From Limivivens faecihominis (GTDB lineage: Bacteria; Bacillota; Clostridia; Lachnospirales; Lachnospiraceae), in NCBI RefSeq assembly GCF_020686945.1, contig NZ_JAJEPR010000006.1, forward strand, positions 1-64,000: 64,000 nt of DNA. Direction: 5' to 3'. Below are positions 24,462 through 33,456 of this stretch, piece after piece. The position numbers were made by a program, and so were the translations under genes. Within the stretch, counting starts at the first letter, position 1. Every line of letters begins with the position of its first letter. The notes below the pieces were generated by a model. It searched no databases. It had not been told where the DNA came from and saw only the letters and a program-made list of their open reading frames with translations.

Positions 24462-25157
24462 TCAGATCTGTTCTGACAGCCAGACCGCCAGCTCTTCCCG
24501 GAACACGGATGATTTCTTCTGGGAAAGCGGCACCAGACTGCCGTCCGACATCGTGATATCGTAGCCTTTCAGGTTCTTCACATGGAAAAAATTGACCACG
24601 AAGCTTTTGTGTGGCATGTAGAAACCATAGGGCGCCAGTCTTTTTTCCATGGCTCCAATGCTTTCCCGCAGCCAGAACTCTCCCGCCAGAGTTACAAGAC
24701 GAACTTTCCGGTTCCGGTATTCCAAGTAGAGAATATCCCGGCTTCCGATTTTGCGAAAGCCAGTCTCCGTCTCAAAGCCCAGAAGAACGTCCACCTCTTC
24801 CTCCGTGTACTCCATGGCTTCCTTTAAAATCTGCCGTATTTTTTCCCCGTCCAGAGGCTTCACAAGGTAAGCGAAAGCGTGGACGGAAAAAGCGTACTCC
24901 CGGAAGTCATCGTAGGCCGTCACATAGATAATTTTCGCTTTTTTGTCTTTTTTCCGGAGGAGGCGGGCCGTCTCGATCCCGGAGATCCCTTTCATATCAA
25001 TATCCAGGAAAATGACCGGAAAGCTTTCTTCCAGGCGGAGCAGCGCTTCTCCGCTTTCAAATTCCTGTATGGAAACCAGAAAGCCCGTCTCTTCGAGAAA
25101 TTTTCGAAGCCGTTTCCGGTCCTCCCGACTGTCATCACAAATGGCTATGTTCAGCAT
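24462..25157 (-). CDS. LytTR-family response regulator
   Basis: A 231-residue AgrA/LytR-type regulator: receiver domain (residues 1-120) with acidic pocket CDDSRED, phospho-acceptor D52 in IFLDIDMKG and the switch KP in YLVKPLDGEK; LytTR DNA-binding domain (about 130-231) with ILYLEYRNRKVRLVT and FYMPHKSFVVNFFHVKNLKG. The start at 25157 has GGAGAAAAAAGC; a longer frame from 25283 overlaps the truA terminator. It pairs with the GHKL kinase and may control the YhfC/lipoprotein genes. Confidence 0.93.
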   Translation of the reverse strand: MLNIAICDDSREDRKRLRKFLEETGFLVSIQEFESGEALLRLEESFPVIFLDIDMKGISGIETARLLRKKDKKAKIIYVTAYDDFREYAFSVHAFAYLVKPLDGEKIRQILKEAMEYTEEEVDVLLGFETETGFRKIGSRDILYLEYRNRKVRLVTLAGEFWLRESIGAMEKRLAPYGFYMPHKSFVVNFFHVKNLKGYDITMSDGSLVPLSQKKSSVFREELAVWLSEQI

Positions 25158-25260
25158 GCTTTTTTCTCCTTCTGTTTTGACTGTCCTCAGTATAAACGGA
25201 ACTCTCCCGCTTCGCAAGAGGTGTCGCACAAGGTACGGTTTTTCCGCCTGAAAGACAGAA

Positions 25261-25299
25261 AAAAACTGCAAAACCATTTCCATAGAAACAGCTTTGCAG
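25261..25299 (-). terminator. truA terminator
   Basis: CTGCAAA / TTTTGCAG stem on the minus strand followed by TTTTTTT, 6 nt after the truA stop; it separates truA from the signalling cassette. Confidence 0.75.
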
Positions 25300-25304
25300 C
25301 CTTT

Positions 25305-26042
25305 TTATACATATTCGATTTTCACCAGTGTCAGTCCTTCCGGGCGGGCCGTCTCTCCTGCCGCTCCCCGGTCTTTTGCTTCCAGGATCTTCGGAATATC
25401 CTCCGGCTCCAGAAAACCGCCGCCCACACGGATCAGGGTACCGGTGATGATCCGGACCATATTATAGAGAAAGCCGTTTCCCCGGATCCGGAGAGTGATC
25501 ATATCGTCTTCCCGTTTCAGATCCAGCGAATATACGGTACGGACCGTATTGGTCACTTCCGGTTTTGCCGTGCAGAAGCTCTTGAAATCATGCTCGCCGA
25601 CAAGATAGGATGCCGCTCTCTGCATTTTCTCCACATCCAGAGGATAATGATAAAAAAAGGAATAGAGACGCTTCGTCGGATCCGGGAATTTCCGGTTAAA
25701 GATCCGGTACTCATACGTTTTCACCGTATTGGCAAAGCGTGGATGAAATTCCATCGGAACCTCTGCGGATTCCTGAATACGGATATCTGCCGGCAAACGG
25801 GTATTCATGGCAAAAGAGATCCGATCCGCCGCCATCCGTGCGCTGGTATTGAACGCAGCCACATTTCCCAGGGCATGGACTCCCGCGTCCGTCCGGCTGG
25901 CTCCGGTGATACGAATTTCCTCACACAGCAGGTCCGAAAGATGTTTTTCCAGCACTTCCTGTACGCTGAGGCCGTTAGGCTGAACCTGCCAGCCGCAGTA
26001 ATTGGTGCCGTCATAGGCCACCACGATCTTTACACGCTTCAT
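25305..26042 (-). CDS. truA: tRNA pseudouridine(38-40) synthase TruA
   Basis: A 245-residue TruA. The catalytic aspartate is D52 in GASRTDAGVHALGN. Other family motifs are VVAYDGTNYCGWQVQPNG, ANTVKTYEYRIFN and LYNMVRIITGTLIRVG. It isomerises uridines 38-40 in the tRNA anticodon arm. It lies 79 nt downstream of ecfT in the standard Firmicute arrangement ecfA1-ecfA2-ecfT-truA. Confidence 0.97.
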   Translation of the reverse strand: MKRVKIVVAYDGTNYCGWQVQPNGLSVQEVLEKHLSDLLCEEIRITGASRTDAGVHALGNVAAFNTSARMAADRISFAMNTRLPADIRIQESAEVPMEFHPRFANTVKTYEYRIFNRKFPDPTKRLYSFFYHYPLDVEKMQRAASYLVGEHDFKSFCTAKPEVTNTVRTVYSLDLKREDDMITLRIRGNGFLYNMVRIITGTLIRVGGGFLEPEDIPKILEAKDRGAAGETARPEGLTLVKIEYV

Positions 26043-26121
26043 ATCCTGTCCTCATCTTTCCATAGTCATAACTTCCGTCCGCTGTGGGCAGCGGAGTATG
26101 GAACCGCCTTTTCCGGTCTGG

Positions 26122-26928
26122 TTAAAACGGTGCAAACTGTCCCACAAGGATCATAACTGCAAGATATCCCAGAAGCACTCCATAAGCCATCCGGTCTCTT
26201 TTCTGATAGATCAGAGGCTTCATTTTTGTTCTTCCTTCACCGCCACGGTAGCCTCTGGCTTCCATAGCCATGGCAAGATCATTGGCACGGCGGAACGCAG
26301 AGATAAAGAGCGGAACCAGTAAAGGAACCAGACTCTTGGCTTTCTGGATCAGATTTCCGGAGTCAAAATCCGCTCCTCTGGCTTCCTGCGCTTTCATGAT
26401 CTTATCTGTTTCCTCCAGAAGGATCGGAATAAAACGAAGTGCGATCGACATGATCATGGAAACCTCATGGACCGGTACATGGAGTTTGTTCAGCGGCGCC
26501 AGACCTTTTTCCATACCGTCCGTCAGATGATTCGGTGTGGTGGTCAGTGTCATCACGGAAGAGCCCACGATCAGAAATGCCAGCCGGATCGCCATAAAAG
26601 CGGCCTGTTTTACACCTTCCACCGTAAGGGTCAGCTTCCAGATCCTGATAAGCGGCGTTCCCGGCGTGAGAAACATATTGAAGACCACGGTGATCAGAAG
26701 TAGTACCATGATCGCCTTTAAACCTTTTATCATAAAGCGGAAAGGCACTTTGGAAGCCTTGATCACAATGGTCAGGAAAACAGCTGCCACCAGATACATC
26801 AGAAAGGAACGGTGCAAAAACAGAGAAATGATAAAGGTCAGTGTTCCGACCAGCTTCACTCTGGGATCCAGCCGATGGATCACGGATTCTGCCGGATAAT
26901 ACTGTCCGATGGTGATATCACGGATCAT
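26122..26928 (-). CDS. ecfT: Energy-coupling factor transmembrane protein EcfT
   Basis: A 268-residue membrane subunit beginning [20 protein letters not shown], followed by DPRVKL, which is typical of the shared group II EcfT. Two coupling motifs KAQEARGADFDSG and MAMEARGYRGGEGRT carry the Ala-Arg-Gly triplets that dock on the ATPases. Start overlaps the ecfA2 stop by 4 nt. It couples ATP hydrolysis to exchangeable S components for several vitamins. Confidence 0.96.
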   Translation of the reverse strand: MIRDITIGQYYPAESVIHRLDPRVKLVGTLTFIISLFLHRSFLMYLVAAVFLTIVIKASKVPFRFMIKGLKAIMVLLLITVVFNMFLTPGTPLIRIWKLTLTVEGVKQAAFMAIRLAFLIVGSSVMTLTTTPNHLTDGMEKGLAPLNKLHVPVHEVSMIMSIALRFIPILLEETDKIMKAQEARGADFDSGNLIQKAKSLVPLLVPLFISAFRRANDLAMAMEARGYRGGEGRTKMKPLIYQKRDRMAYGVLLGYLAVMILVGQFAPF

Positions 26929-27827
26929 AAAGCCGCCCCCTTTCCGGGATCTGTCTTCTCAGATACCATACTTTTTAACGGGAGCTTCAGGGCTTTTAGG
27001 ATTGCTTCCTTCGCTTCTTCCACAGTCGTGGCATCTGTGTCTATATCCCAGCCCTTTTCTTTTAATGCATGGGTCACATAAGTGACCTGTGGTGCCGCCA
27101 GTCCCAGCTTTTCCAGCTCTTTATAATGAGAAAAAACTTCTTTTGGCGTTCCGTCAAACCGGACTTTTCCATCATCCATAACGATAAGCCTGTCCACATA
27201 TTTGGCCACATCCTCCATACTGTGAGAAACCAGCACAACCGTGATCTTTCTCACCTGATGAAGTTCTGCCACCAGATCCAGGATTTCATCACGTCCTTTG
27301 GGATCCAGTCCTGCGGTTGGTTCATCCAGAACGATCACTTCCGGCTCCATCGCCAGAATTCCCGCAATAGCAACTCTTCTCTTCTGTCCTCCAGAAAGCT
27401 CAAACGGTGATTTTTTATAGAAATCCGGTCCAAGCCCTACATGCTCCAGAGCTTCTTTTGCGCGGGCTTCGATCTCTTCCTGAGGCAGTCCCAGATTTTT
27501 CGGTCCAAAGCAGACATCTGAAAAAACATCGATTTCAAAAAGCTGGTGCTCCGGGTACTGAAAAACCAGTCCCACCTTGCTTCTCAGCTTTTTCATATCA
27601 TAATTTTCCTGATAAATATCTTCATTATTATAGTAAATCGTTCCGGAGGTTGCTTTTAAAAGACCGTTCAGATGCTGGATCAGTGTCGATTTTCCGGAGC
27701 CGGTATGTCCAATGACACCTAAAAACTGTCCGTCCGGAATCTCCAGCGTTACATCATCCAGCGCTTTTTTTTCAAAAGCCTCGCCTTCCCCGTATAAATG
27801 GCTTACATGTTCGATTTTAATTGACAT
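26925..27827 (-). CDS. ecfA2: Energy-coupling factor ATPase EcfA2
   Basis: A 300-residue ATPase with Walker [19 protein letters not shown]-loop [13 protein letters not shown], signature [19 protein letters not shown] and Walker [14 protein letters not shown]. Gly-rich C-terminal part is normal. The gene start overlaps the end of ecfA1 by 25 nt, as is usual in this operon. It pairs with EcfA1 and binds EcfT. Confidence 0.95.
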   Translation of the reverse strand: MSIKIEHVSHLYGEGEAFEKKALDDVTLEIPDGQFLGVIGHTGSGKSTLIQHLNGLLKATSGTIYYNNEDIYQENYDMKKLRSKVGLVFQYPEHQLFEIDVFSDVCFGPKNLGLPQEEIEARAKEALEHVGLGPDFYKKSPFELSGGQKRRVAIAGILAMEPEVIVLDEPTAGLDPKGRDEILDLVAELHQVRKITVVLVSHSMEDVAKYVDRLIVMDDGKVRFDGTPKEVFSHYKELEKLGLAAPQVTYVTHALKEKGWDIDTDATTVEEAKEAILKALKLPLKSMVSEKTDPGKGAAL

Positions 27828-28663
27828 AAATTATCCACCAATTCCTCAATGCTCAAAATGCCGGCAGGCAAATCCAGTCCGGCTTTCTTCAGTTCGTGGG
27901 CCAGAAGTGTCACCTGCGGAACATCCAGCCGGTATTTTTTCAACGTATCCACCTGAGAAAAAATCTCTCCCGGTGTTCCCTGCATGACAACTTTTCCATC
28001 GTCCATAACGATCACTTTGTCCGCATAAATGACCTCTTCCATATAGTGGGTGATAAGGATGACCGTCACATCCTCCACCATATTCAGGGCACGTACGGTA
28101 CGGATGACATCTTTTCTTCCAACCGGATCCAGCATAGCCGTCGGCTCGTCAAGAACGATACATTTCGGATGCATGGCCACTACACCTGCGATTGCCACCC
28201 GCTGTTTCTGACCGCCGGAAAGCTTATTCGGTGAAGAATGGCGATACTCCCACATTCCTACTGACCGCAGACTCTCTTCCACCCGCTCCCAGATCTCTTT
28301 CGTGGGGATTCCCATGTTTTCCGGACCGAATCCTACATCTTCATCCACCACAGAACCAATGATCTGGTTGTCCGGATTCTGAAAAACCATACCGGCACTC
28401 TGACGGATATCCCAGACCTTTTCCGGATCCTTCGTATCCATTCCGTCCACATAAAGAGTTCCTTCCGTGGGGACCAGAAGAGCATTGATCTGTTTGGCCA
28501 GGGTTGATTTTCCGGAGCCATTGTGACCCAGAATTGCCACAAAATCACCCTTTTTTACATCCAGATCCACGCCGTCCACAGCCCGAAGCGTTTCTTCCAC
28601 CTGTCCGTCTTCGCCGTAACGCTTGTACTCGTAGGCCAGTTTTACTGCTTTAATGATATTCAT
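27803..28663 (-). CDS. ecfA1: Energy-coupling factor ATPase EcfA1
   Basis: A 286-residue ATPase with Walker [20 protein letters not shown]-loop [13 protein letters not shown], signature [19 protein letters not shown] and Walker [26 protein letters not shown] precedes the start. Usually rplQ lies upstream; here the ribosomal operon is not present and the gene has its own promoter at 28782-28810, so the block has been separated from rplQ. Confidence 0.95.
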   Translation of the reverse strand: MNIIKAVKLAYEYKRYGEDGQVEETLRAVDGVDLDVKKGDFVAILGHNGSGKSTLAKQINALLVPTEGTLYVDGMDTKDPEKVWDIRQSAGMVFQNPDNQIIGSVVDEDVGFGPENMGIPTKEIWERVEESLRSVGMWEYRHSSPNKLSGGQKQRVAIAGVVAMHPKCIVLDEPTAMLDPVGRKDVIRTVRALNMVEDVTVILITHYMEEVIYADKVIVMDDGKVVMQGTPGEIFSQVDTLKKYRLDVPQVTLLAHELKKAGLDLPAGILSIEELVDNLCQLKSNM

Positions 28664-28781
28664 GTTTCCTCCTGGTTAAGAACACATCTGAATCGTTTTC
28701 GCGTCCGAGAGTCCTAAGGCTTCCCGGCGCACGGAACCTCTGTCCCTGCTTTGGACAAATGTTCCTTTTTGTATCCCGTCC

Positions 28782-28810
28782 ATTTTATTTCATTTGACAG
28801 ACCTTGTCAA
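28782..28810 (-). promoter_or_regulatory. Promoter of the ecfA1-ecfA2-ecfT-truA operon
   Basis: -35 TTGACA (28805-28810), 17-nt spacer, -10 TAAAAT (28782-28787) on the minus strand. It leaves a leader of about 110 nt with a GC-rich stretch that I cannot assign to a riboswitch class. Confidence 0.75.
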
Positions 28811-28871
28811 CGGCTCTGCTGAATGGTTTCCTAAAAAATGCATGTATGATTTCCATCTTCCAGCAAGACAG

Positions 28872-28922
28872 CAAAAAAGATCCCGGAAGTCTCCTTCTCA
28901 AACAGACTTTCCGGGATCTTTT
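28872..28922 (-). terminator. lacI-type gene terminator
   Basis: AAAAGATCCCGGAAAGTCT pairs with AGACTTCCGGGATCTTTT on the minus strand and ends in a T run. It is nearly symmetrical and may work both ways. Confidence 0.88.
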
Positions 28923-28925
28923 CAT

Positions 28926-29957
28926 TCACTTTCTCTTTTTTACCGATTCTCCGGGCACCAGCTCCCCGTCAAAGATCAGCTGCTGTACTTTGGTCTTTTT
29001 CTTGATACTGTCAAAAAGAAGCTTGATCGTCTCTTTTGCCATGATTTCCGCAGGCTGGCGGATCGTGGTAATGGCCGGATTATAATAAGCAGCCATCTCC
29101 GTTCCATCAAAGCCAGCTACCGAAATATCCTCCGGTACTTTTTTCCCGGCATCGATCAGGGCACGGACAGCTCCTATGGCCATGCTGTCAGAAAGGGCAA
29201 AAATCGCTGTACAGTCCACTCCTTCATCCAGAAGTTCTCTCGTCAGCTTATAACCGCTCTTTATGGAATAGGTATCCACTTCCGGATCCATATGGCGGAT
29301 CCTGCTTTCCTCCACCGGAATCCGATGGCTCTCCAACGCCTTCTTATAACCGGCCAGACGGAGCGCACCGATACTCACATCATTTTCACTGGAACAAAGA
29401 ATTGCGATCTTTTCATGTCCCTGTCGGATGAGATAATCCGTCATACGGAAGCTCTCCTCCACATCATTTACAGAGACAAAAGAATAATCATTCTTATATT
29501 CTTCTCCCAGAAGACTTACCGTACTTAAAACAAACGGCACCGGTATCTTTTTCAGCTGATCTTCAGAATGGGAGGCAAAACCGCCCAGGAATACAATTCC
29601 TCTCAGCCGTTTCTCTTTCTCCAGCTCCAGAGCCACTTCCGTCTCATCCTGCCACTCATCTACATGCTGAAGGACCAGCGTATATTTCTTCTTCTGGATC
29701 TCTTCTTCAAATACTTTGATCATGCTGTTGAAAAATGGATTGCTGATACCCTTGATCAAAATGGCAATGGCTCTGGCATCGGAACGTTTCAGATTACGGG
29801 CACTGTTGTTTGGAACATAATGGTTTTCCTTGATGACCTGCATGATCATTTCCTTTGTCTCCGGATTGATATCCGGATGATTGTTGATCGCGCGGGAAAC
29901 CGTACTGACTCCCACGCCGCAGATCCGTGCCACATCCTTGATCGTAATACTCTCCAT
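28926..29957 (-). CDS. LacI-family transcriptional regulator (MalR-like)
   Basis: A 343-residue LacI/GalR protein: helix-turn-helix IKDVARICGVGVSTVSRAIN at residues 5-25 with hinge NNSARNLKRSDA, then a periplasmic-binding-like sensor (ISNPFFNSMIKVFEEE; VAGFDGTEMAAYYNPAITTI). It is next to malQ and the maltose-type ABC genes. The three tandem GTAACGTT boxes upstream of the binding-protein gene are good operator candidates for it. Likely ligand: a maltodextrin, by context. Confidence 0.9.
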   Translation of the reverse strand: MESITIKDVARICGVGVSTVSRAINNHPDINPETKEMIMQVIKENHYVPNNSARNLKRSDARAIAILIKGISNPFFNSMIKVFEEEIQKKKYTLVLQHVDEWQDETEVALELEKEKRLRGIVFLGGFASHSEDQLKKIPVPFVLSTVSLLGEEYKNDYSFVSVNDVEESFRMTDYLIRQGHEKIAILCSSENDVSIGALRLAGYKKALESHRIPVEESRIRHMDPEVDTYSIKSGYKLTRELLDEGVDCTAIFALSDSMAIGAVRALIDAGKKVPEDISVAGFDGTEMAAYYNPAITTIRQPAEIMAKETIKLLFDSIKKKTKVQQLIFDGELVPGESVKKRK

Positions 29958-30030
29958 GCCTTCACCTCTTTTCCGTTTTTTCGTAACTGTTTTGCAGGGT
30001 CACAGTTCTATTTTCTTCTTATGCAGTCAA

Positions 30031-30068
30031 AGTCTCTGCCCGGCTTTTGTTCCAGCCGGACGGAGACT
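30031..30068 (-). terminator. malQ hairpin terminator
   Basis: AGTCTC-CG-TCCGGC / GCCGG-GC-AGAGACT pair on the minus strand, followed by TTGACTGC; weak T tract. It lies about 25 nt past the malQ stop. Confidence 0.6.
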
Positions 30069-30092
30069 CTCTGTTAGTTGATTCTTATATTT

Positions 30093-31577
30093 TTATGCAA
30101 GACGACCGTAAAGCTTGGTCATCCGGCGGATTCTGGCTGTCAGTTCCGGAGTGATCTCTCCCTCCAGCATTCTCCATTTCCAGTTATTTCCCAGCGTGGA
30201 CGGAGTGTTGATCCGTGCTTCTTTCCCCAGTCCAAGATAGTCCTGTACCGGAATGATCGCCGTATCAGCTACACTGGACAGAGCCGCACGGACAAACTCC
30301 ATGGGGATCTCTTCTTCTTTTCTTCCATAAAGATTCAGATAATCATCCGCAAATTTCCGGTCCTGACCATTCAGCTCTTTGTACCAGCCGCTGACGGTTT
30401 CATTGTCATGCGTTCCTGTATAAACCACACAGTTTCTCGGATAAGTATGCGGCAGATAATCGCTCTCTTCTCTGGAATCAAAAGCAAACTCCAGCACCTT
30501 CATCCCCGGATAACCGGTATCTTTTACCAGCTGAAGAACCGTTGGTGTCAGAAATCCCAAATCCTCCGCAATAACGGGAACCTCTCCCAGTGCTTCTTTC
30601 AATGCATTGAAAAGATCGATACCCGGTCCCTTTTCCCAGTGCCCGAATTCTGCAGTCTCATCCCCGTAAGGAATGGAATAATACTCGTCAAAACCACGGA
30701 AATGATCGATACGTACGATATCATAGAGTTTAAAGCAGTACTCGATCCGGCGGATCCACCACTGATAACCTGTCTTTTTATGATATTCCCAATCATAAAG
30801 AGGATTGCCCCACAGCTGACCTGTAGCAGAAAAACCATCAGGCGGGCAGCCTGCCACAGCCTTCGGTTCGTTCTTCTCATCAAACTGGAACATCTCCGGT
30901 GCAGCCCAGGTGTCCGCACTGTCAAAAGCCACATAGATCGGAATGTCACCGATGATCTGAATTCCATTTTGGTTGGCGTAATCCTTCAGTGCTCCCCACT
31001 GGGTATAAAACTCATACTGCAGCCAGGTATAGAAGTCGATCTCCTCACGGCACAGCTCCCGGTAATGCTCCATGGCCTTCTCTTCCCGGTTCCGGATATC
31101 TTCATCCCACTGATTCCAGCTCACACTGTTGAAGTGGTTTTTTACAGCCATATAAAGAGCATATTCTCCGACCCACTCGCTGTTTTCTTTTTTGAATGTT
31201 TCAAAAGCTTCTTCCGGCTTTTCCAGACTGCGGGTATAAGCTTTTTTCAGCAGGGTAAAACGGGATCCGTACAGTTTTCCGTAATCAATATATCTGGGAT
31301 CACTGCCGAAATCACAGGCATCACACTCTTCCTGCAGAAGCAGCCCTTCTTTGATCAGCTGATCCAGATCGATAAAATAAGGATTTCCAGCAAAGGTGGA
31401 AAATGACTGATACGGAGAATCCCCGTAACTGGTGGGTCCCAACGGCAGGATCTGCCAGTATTTCTGTCCGGCTTCCTTTAATGTGTCTACAAAACGATAT
31501 GCGCTCTCTGAAAATGCTCCGATACCATAGGGAGACGGAAGGCTCGAAACAGGAAGCAACATTCCACATGCTCTCAT
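30093..31577 (-). CDS. malQ: 4-alpha-glucanotransferase (amylomaltase)
   Basis: A 494-residue GH77 enzyme of normal length. Motifs include LPLGPTSYGDSPYQSFSTFA (residues near 40), IGDIPIYVAFDSADTWAAPE, the nucleophile region IVRIDHFRGFDEYYSIP and the acid/base region PVIAEDLGFLTPTV. It moves alpha-1,4-glucan segments between acceptors and frees glucose, letting short maltodextrins be used. GGAGGATAAATT precedes the ATG. It follows the malFG-type permease genes after 86 nt. Confidence 0.96.
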   Translation of the reverse strand: MRACGMLLPVSSLPSPYGIGAFSESAYRFVDTLKEAGQKYWQILPLGPTSYGDSPYQSFSTFAGNPYFIDLDQLIKEGLLLQEECDACDFGSDPRYIDYGKLYGSRFTLLKKAYTRSLEKPEEAFETFKKENSEWVGEYALYMAVKNHFNSVSWNQWDEDIRNREEKAMEHYRELCREEIDFYTWLQYEFYTQWGALKDYANQNGIQIIGDIPIYVAFDSADTWAAPEMFQFDEKNEPKAVAGCPPDGFSATGQLWGNPLYDWEYHKKTGYQWWIRRIEYCFKLYDIVRIDHFRGFDEYYSIPYGDETAEFGHWEKGPGIDLFNALKEALGEVPVIAEDLGFLTPTVLQLVKDTGYPGMKVLEFAFDSREESDYLPHTYPRNCVVYTGTHDNETVSGWYKELNGQDRKFADDYLNLYGRKEEEIPMEFVRAALSSVADTAIIPVQDYLGLGKEARINTPSTLGNNWKWRMLEGEITPELTARIRRMTKLYGRLA

Positions 31578-31662
31578 AATTTATCCTCCAACTCTTTTTC
31601 CAAATTTTAAGTATACTCAAATCCTTTATCCTTTGCAAGGAAAAAATCCGTTCTGCAAAAAA

Positions 31663-32502
31663 TCAGCCCTTTACAGCTCCTGCCACAACGCCTTCAATAA
31701 TATATTTCTGGCAGAAAAGATAGAACACAATAATAGGGATGATCGCCAGAACCAGTACACCCATCATAGCTCCCATATCAACAGAACCGTAACCGCCTTT
31801 CAGATACTGGACAGCAATCGGAATGGTGGTATATTTTTTCAGATCCAGTACCAGATAAGGAAGCAGATAGTCATTCCAGATCCACATGGTCTGAAGGATC
31901 GCTACGGTCACGCAGGTCGGTTTCATGATCGGAAGTACCACTCCAAAGAAGGTCTGCAGCGGGTTGCAGCCATCGATCATAGCCGCTTCCTCGATCTCCA
32001 GCGGAATGGATTTGACAAAGCCGGTAAACATGAAGACCGCAAGACCGGCGCCAAAGCCAAGATAGATGATCCAGAGTCCCCAGGGAGTGTTCAGCTTCAG
32101 AGTGTTTGCCAGCTTTGACAGGGTAAACATCTCCATCTGGAACGGTACGATCATAGCAAACAGGCACAGATAATAAATTGCGCTGGTAACAATGCTTTTC
32201 ACACGAACGATATACCAGGCACACATGGAGGTACACAGAAGGATCAGGAATACAGAACCAACGGTGATGACCAGGCTCCATTTGGCACCTTCAAAAAAGT
32301 TTGCCTGTTTGACGCCGCGGAAATAGTTGTCCAGTCCCACATACATTTTTCCACTGGGGATGGCAAAGGGTTTGCGGCTGATGTATGCCTTCTTCTTAAA
32401 GGAGTTCATCAGAACCAGCAGGATGGGGAACATATAGACTACGGAAATGATGCTGAAAATCGTTGTCAGCAGTGCACCGTGTTTCGTTTTTCTCTTTTCC
32501 AT
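31663..32502 (-). CDS. Carbohydrate ABC transporter permease, MalG-type
   Basis: A 279-residue inner-membrane permease with six helices and the EAA loop EEAAMIDGCNPLQTFFGVVL that contacts the ATPase. Its length and MalG-like N terminus (LLTTIFSIISVVYMFPILLVLM, cut here to its hydrophobic core) fit CUT1 sugar importers. The start overlaps the MalF-type stop by one base. No MsiK/MalK ATPase is in the window, so a shared ATPase elsewhere is assumed. Confidence 0.93.
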   Translation of the reverse strand: MEKRKTKHGALLTTIFSIISVVYMFPILLVLMNSFKKKAYISRKPFAIPSGKMYVGLDNYFRGVKQANFFEGAKWSLVITVGSVFLILLCTSMCAWYIVRVKSIVTSAIYYLCLFAMIVPFQMEMFTLSKLANTLKLNTPWGLWIIYLGFGAGLAVFMFTGFVKSIPLEIEEAAMIDGCNPLQTFFGVVLPIMKPTCVTVAILQTMWIWNDYLLPYLVLDLKKYTTIPIAVQYLKGGYGSVDMGAMMGVLVLAIIPIIVFYLFCQKYIIEGVVAGAVKG

Positions 32503-33344
32503 TACTGCTGAACCTCCTTTCTTCTGGTCAGATAGTTCTGTGTCAGGGCAATCGCTGCAACCAGAATGAAGAAGATCACTGCTTTCGCCTGGCCCACGCC
32601 TTCATAACCGGCTCTGCCGTAGAAGGTAGTGAAAATATTCAGTGCAAGCATCTCAGACATCTTGGACGGCTCACCATTGGTCAGCGCCAGGTTCTGGTCA
32701 AAGAGCTTGAAGGAGTTGGTCAGTGTCAGGAAGGTGCAGACGGTGATAGACGGCATTACCATGGGAATGGTAACACTCTTCAGGACCTGTCTTTTGGTGG
32801 CTCCATCGATCTCGGCTGCCTCGATCAGTTCTCCCGGGATATTCTGGATACCGGCAATGTAGATGATCATCATATAACCGATCTGCTGCCAGCACATCAG
32901 AATGACCAGTCCCCAGAAACCAAATGTGGAGGAATACGTCAGCGTACGGCTGAATTTCATCAGGATGCCGTTTAAGAGCAACTGCCAGATGTAACCAAGC
33001 ACGATACCGCCGATCAGGTTCGGCATGAAAAATACGGTACGGAAAACGTTGGTTCCTTTGATGCCTTTGGTCAGAAGCAGTGCCACTGCAAACGCCAGTA
33101 CATTGATCAGGATCACACTGACTACCGTAAAGGCTGCCGTATACCAGAATGCGTGTACAAAGGTGCTGTCTTTGAATACTTTGGCATAGTTGGAAAGTCC
33201 AATAAATTTTGCATCATTAACCGTTGTGAATTTACAGAAGGACAGGTATACACCTTCTGCAAATGGAATGATAAATCCCAGTGTAAATGCGATCATCGTA
33301 GGAAGCACGAAGATCGGAAAATATCTCTTGATTGCTTTTTCCAT
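32502..33344 (-). CDS. Carbohydrate ABC transporter permease, MalF-type
   Basis: A 280-residue six-helix CUT1 permease with the EAA loop ELIEAAEIDGATKRQVLKSV. It forms a heterodimer with the next permease. It lies 112 nt behind the binding-protein gene, with a terminator hairpin in between that should lower its expression relative to the binding protein. Confidence 0.93.
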   Translation of the reverse strand: MEKAIKRYFPIFVLPTMIAFTLGFIIPFAEGVYLSFCKFTTVNDAKFIGLSNYAKVFKDSTFVHAFWYTAAFTVVSVILINVLAFAVALLLTKGIKGTNVFRTVFFMPNLIGGIVLGYIWQLLLNGILMKFSRTLTYSSTFGFWGLVILMCWQQIGYMMIIYIAGIQNIPGELIEAAEIDGATKRQVLKSVTIPMVMPSITVCTFLTLTNSFKLFDQNLALTNGEPSKMSEMLALNIFTTFYGRAGYEGVGQAKAVIFFILVAAIALTQNYLTRRKEVQQ

Positions 33345-33374
33345 AATCTCACCTTTCCAGTCTTAAGGTTTTTG

Positions 33375-33439
33375 CCGGATAGGAAACCCGGGGAAGTTTC
33401 CTATCTAGCAAAAGAAAGGCAGGCGATCTCTCGCCCGCC
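33375..33439 (-). terminator. Intra-operon terminator after the sugar-binding protein
   Basis: GGCGGGCGA-gaga-TCGCCTGCC (33418-33439) followed by TTTCTTTTGC, then a second stem GATAGGAAAC / GTTTCCTATC (33377-33404). Partial termination here would give more binding protein than permease. Confidence 0.8.
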
Positions 33440-33456
33440 CCTTTTTTCATTGCTGC

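Noticed and set aside
24879..26156. 425-codon plus-strand frame
   Set aside because: Antisense to the LytTR regulator and truA; composition is that of a shadow frame.
28664..28781. Riboswitch in the ecfA1 leader
   Set aside because: The leader has a GC-rich stretch but none of the conserved boxes of classes that I can recognise.
30078..31406. 442-codon open frame on the plus strand
   Set aside because: It runs exactly antisense to malQ, has no ribosome site, and its residues have no domain character.
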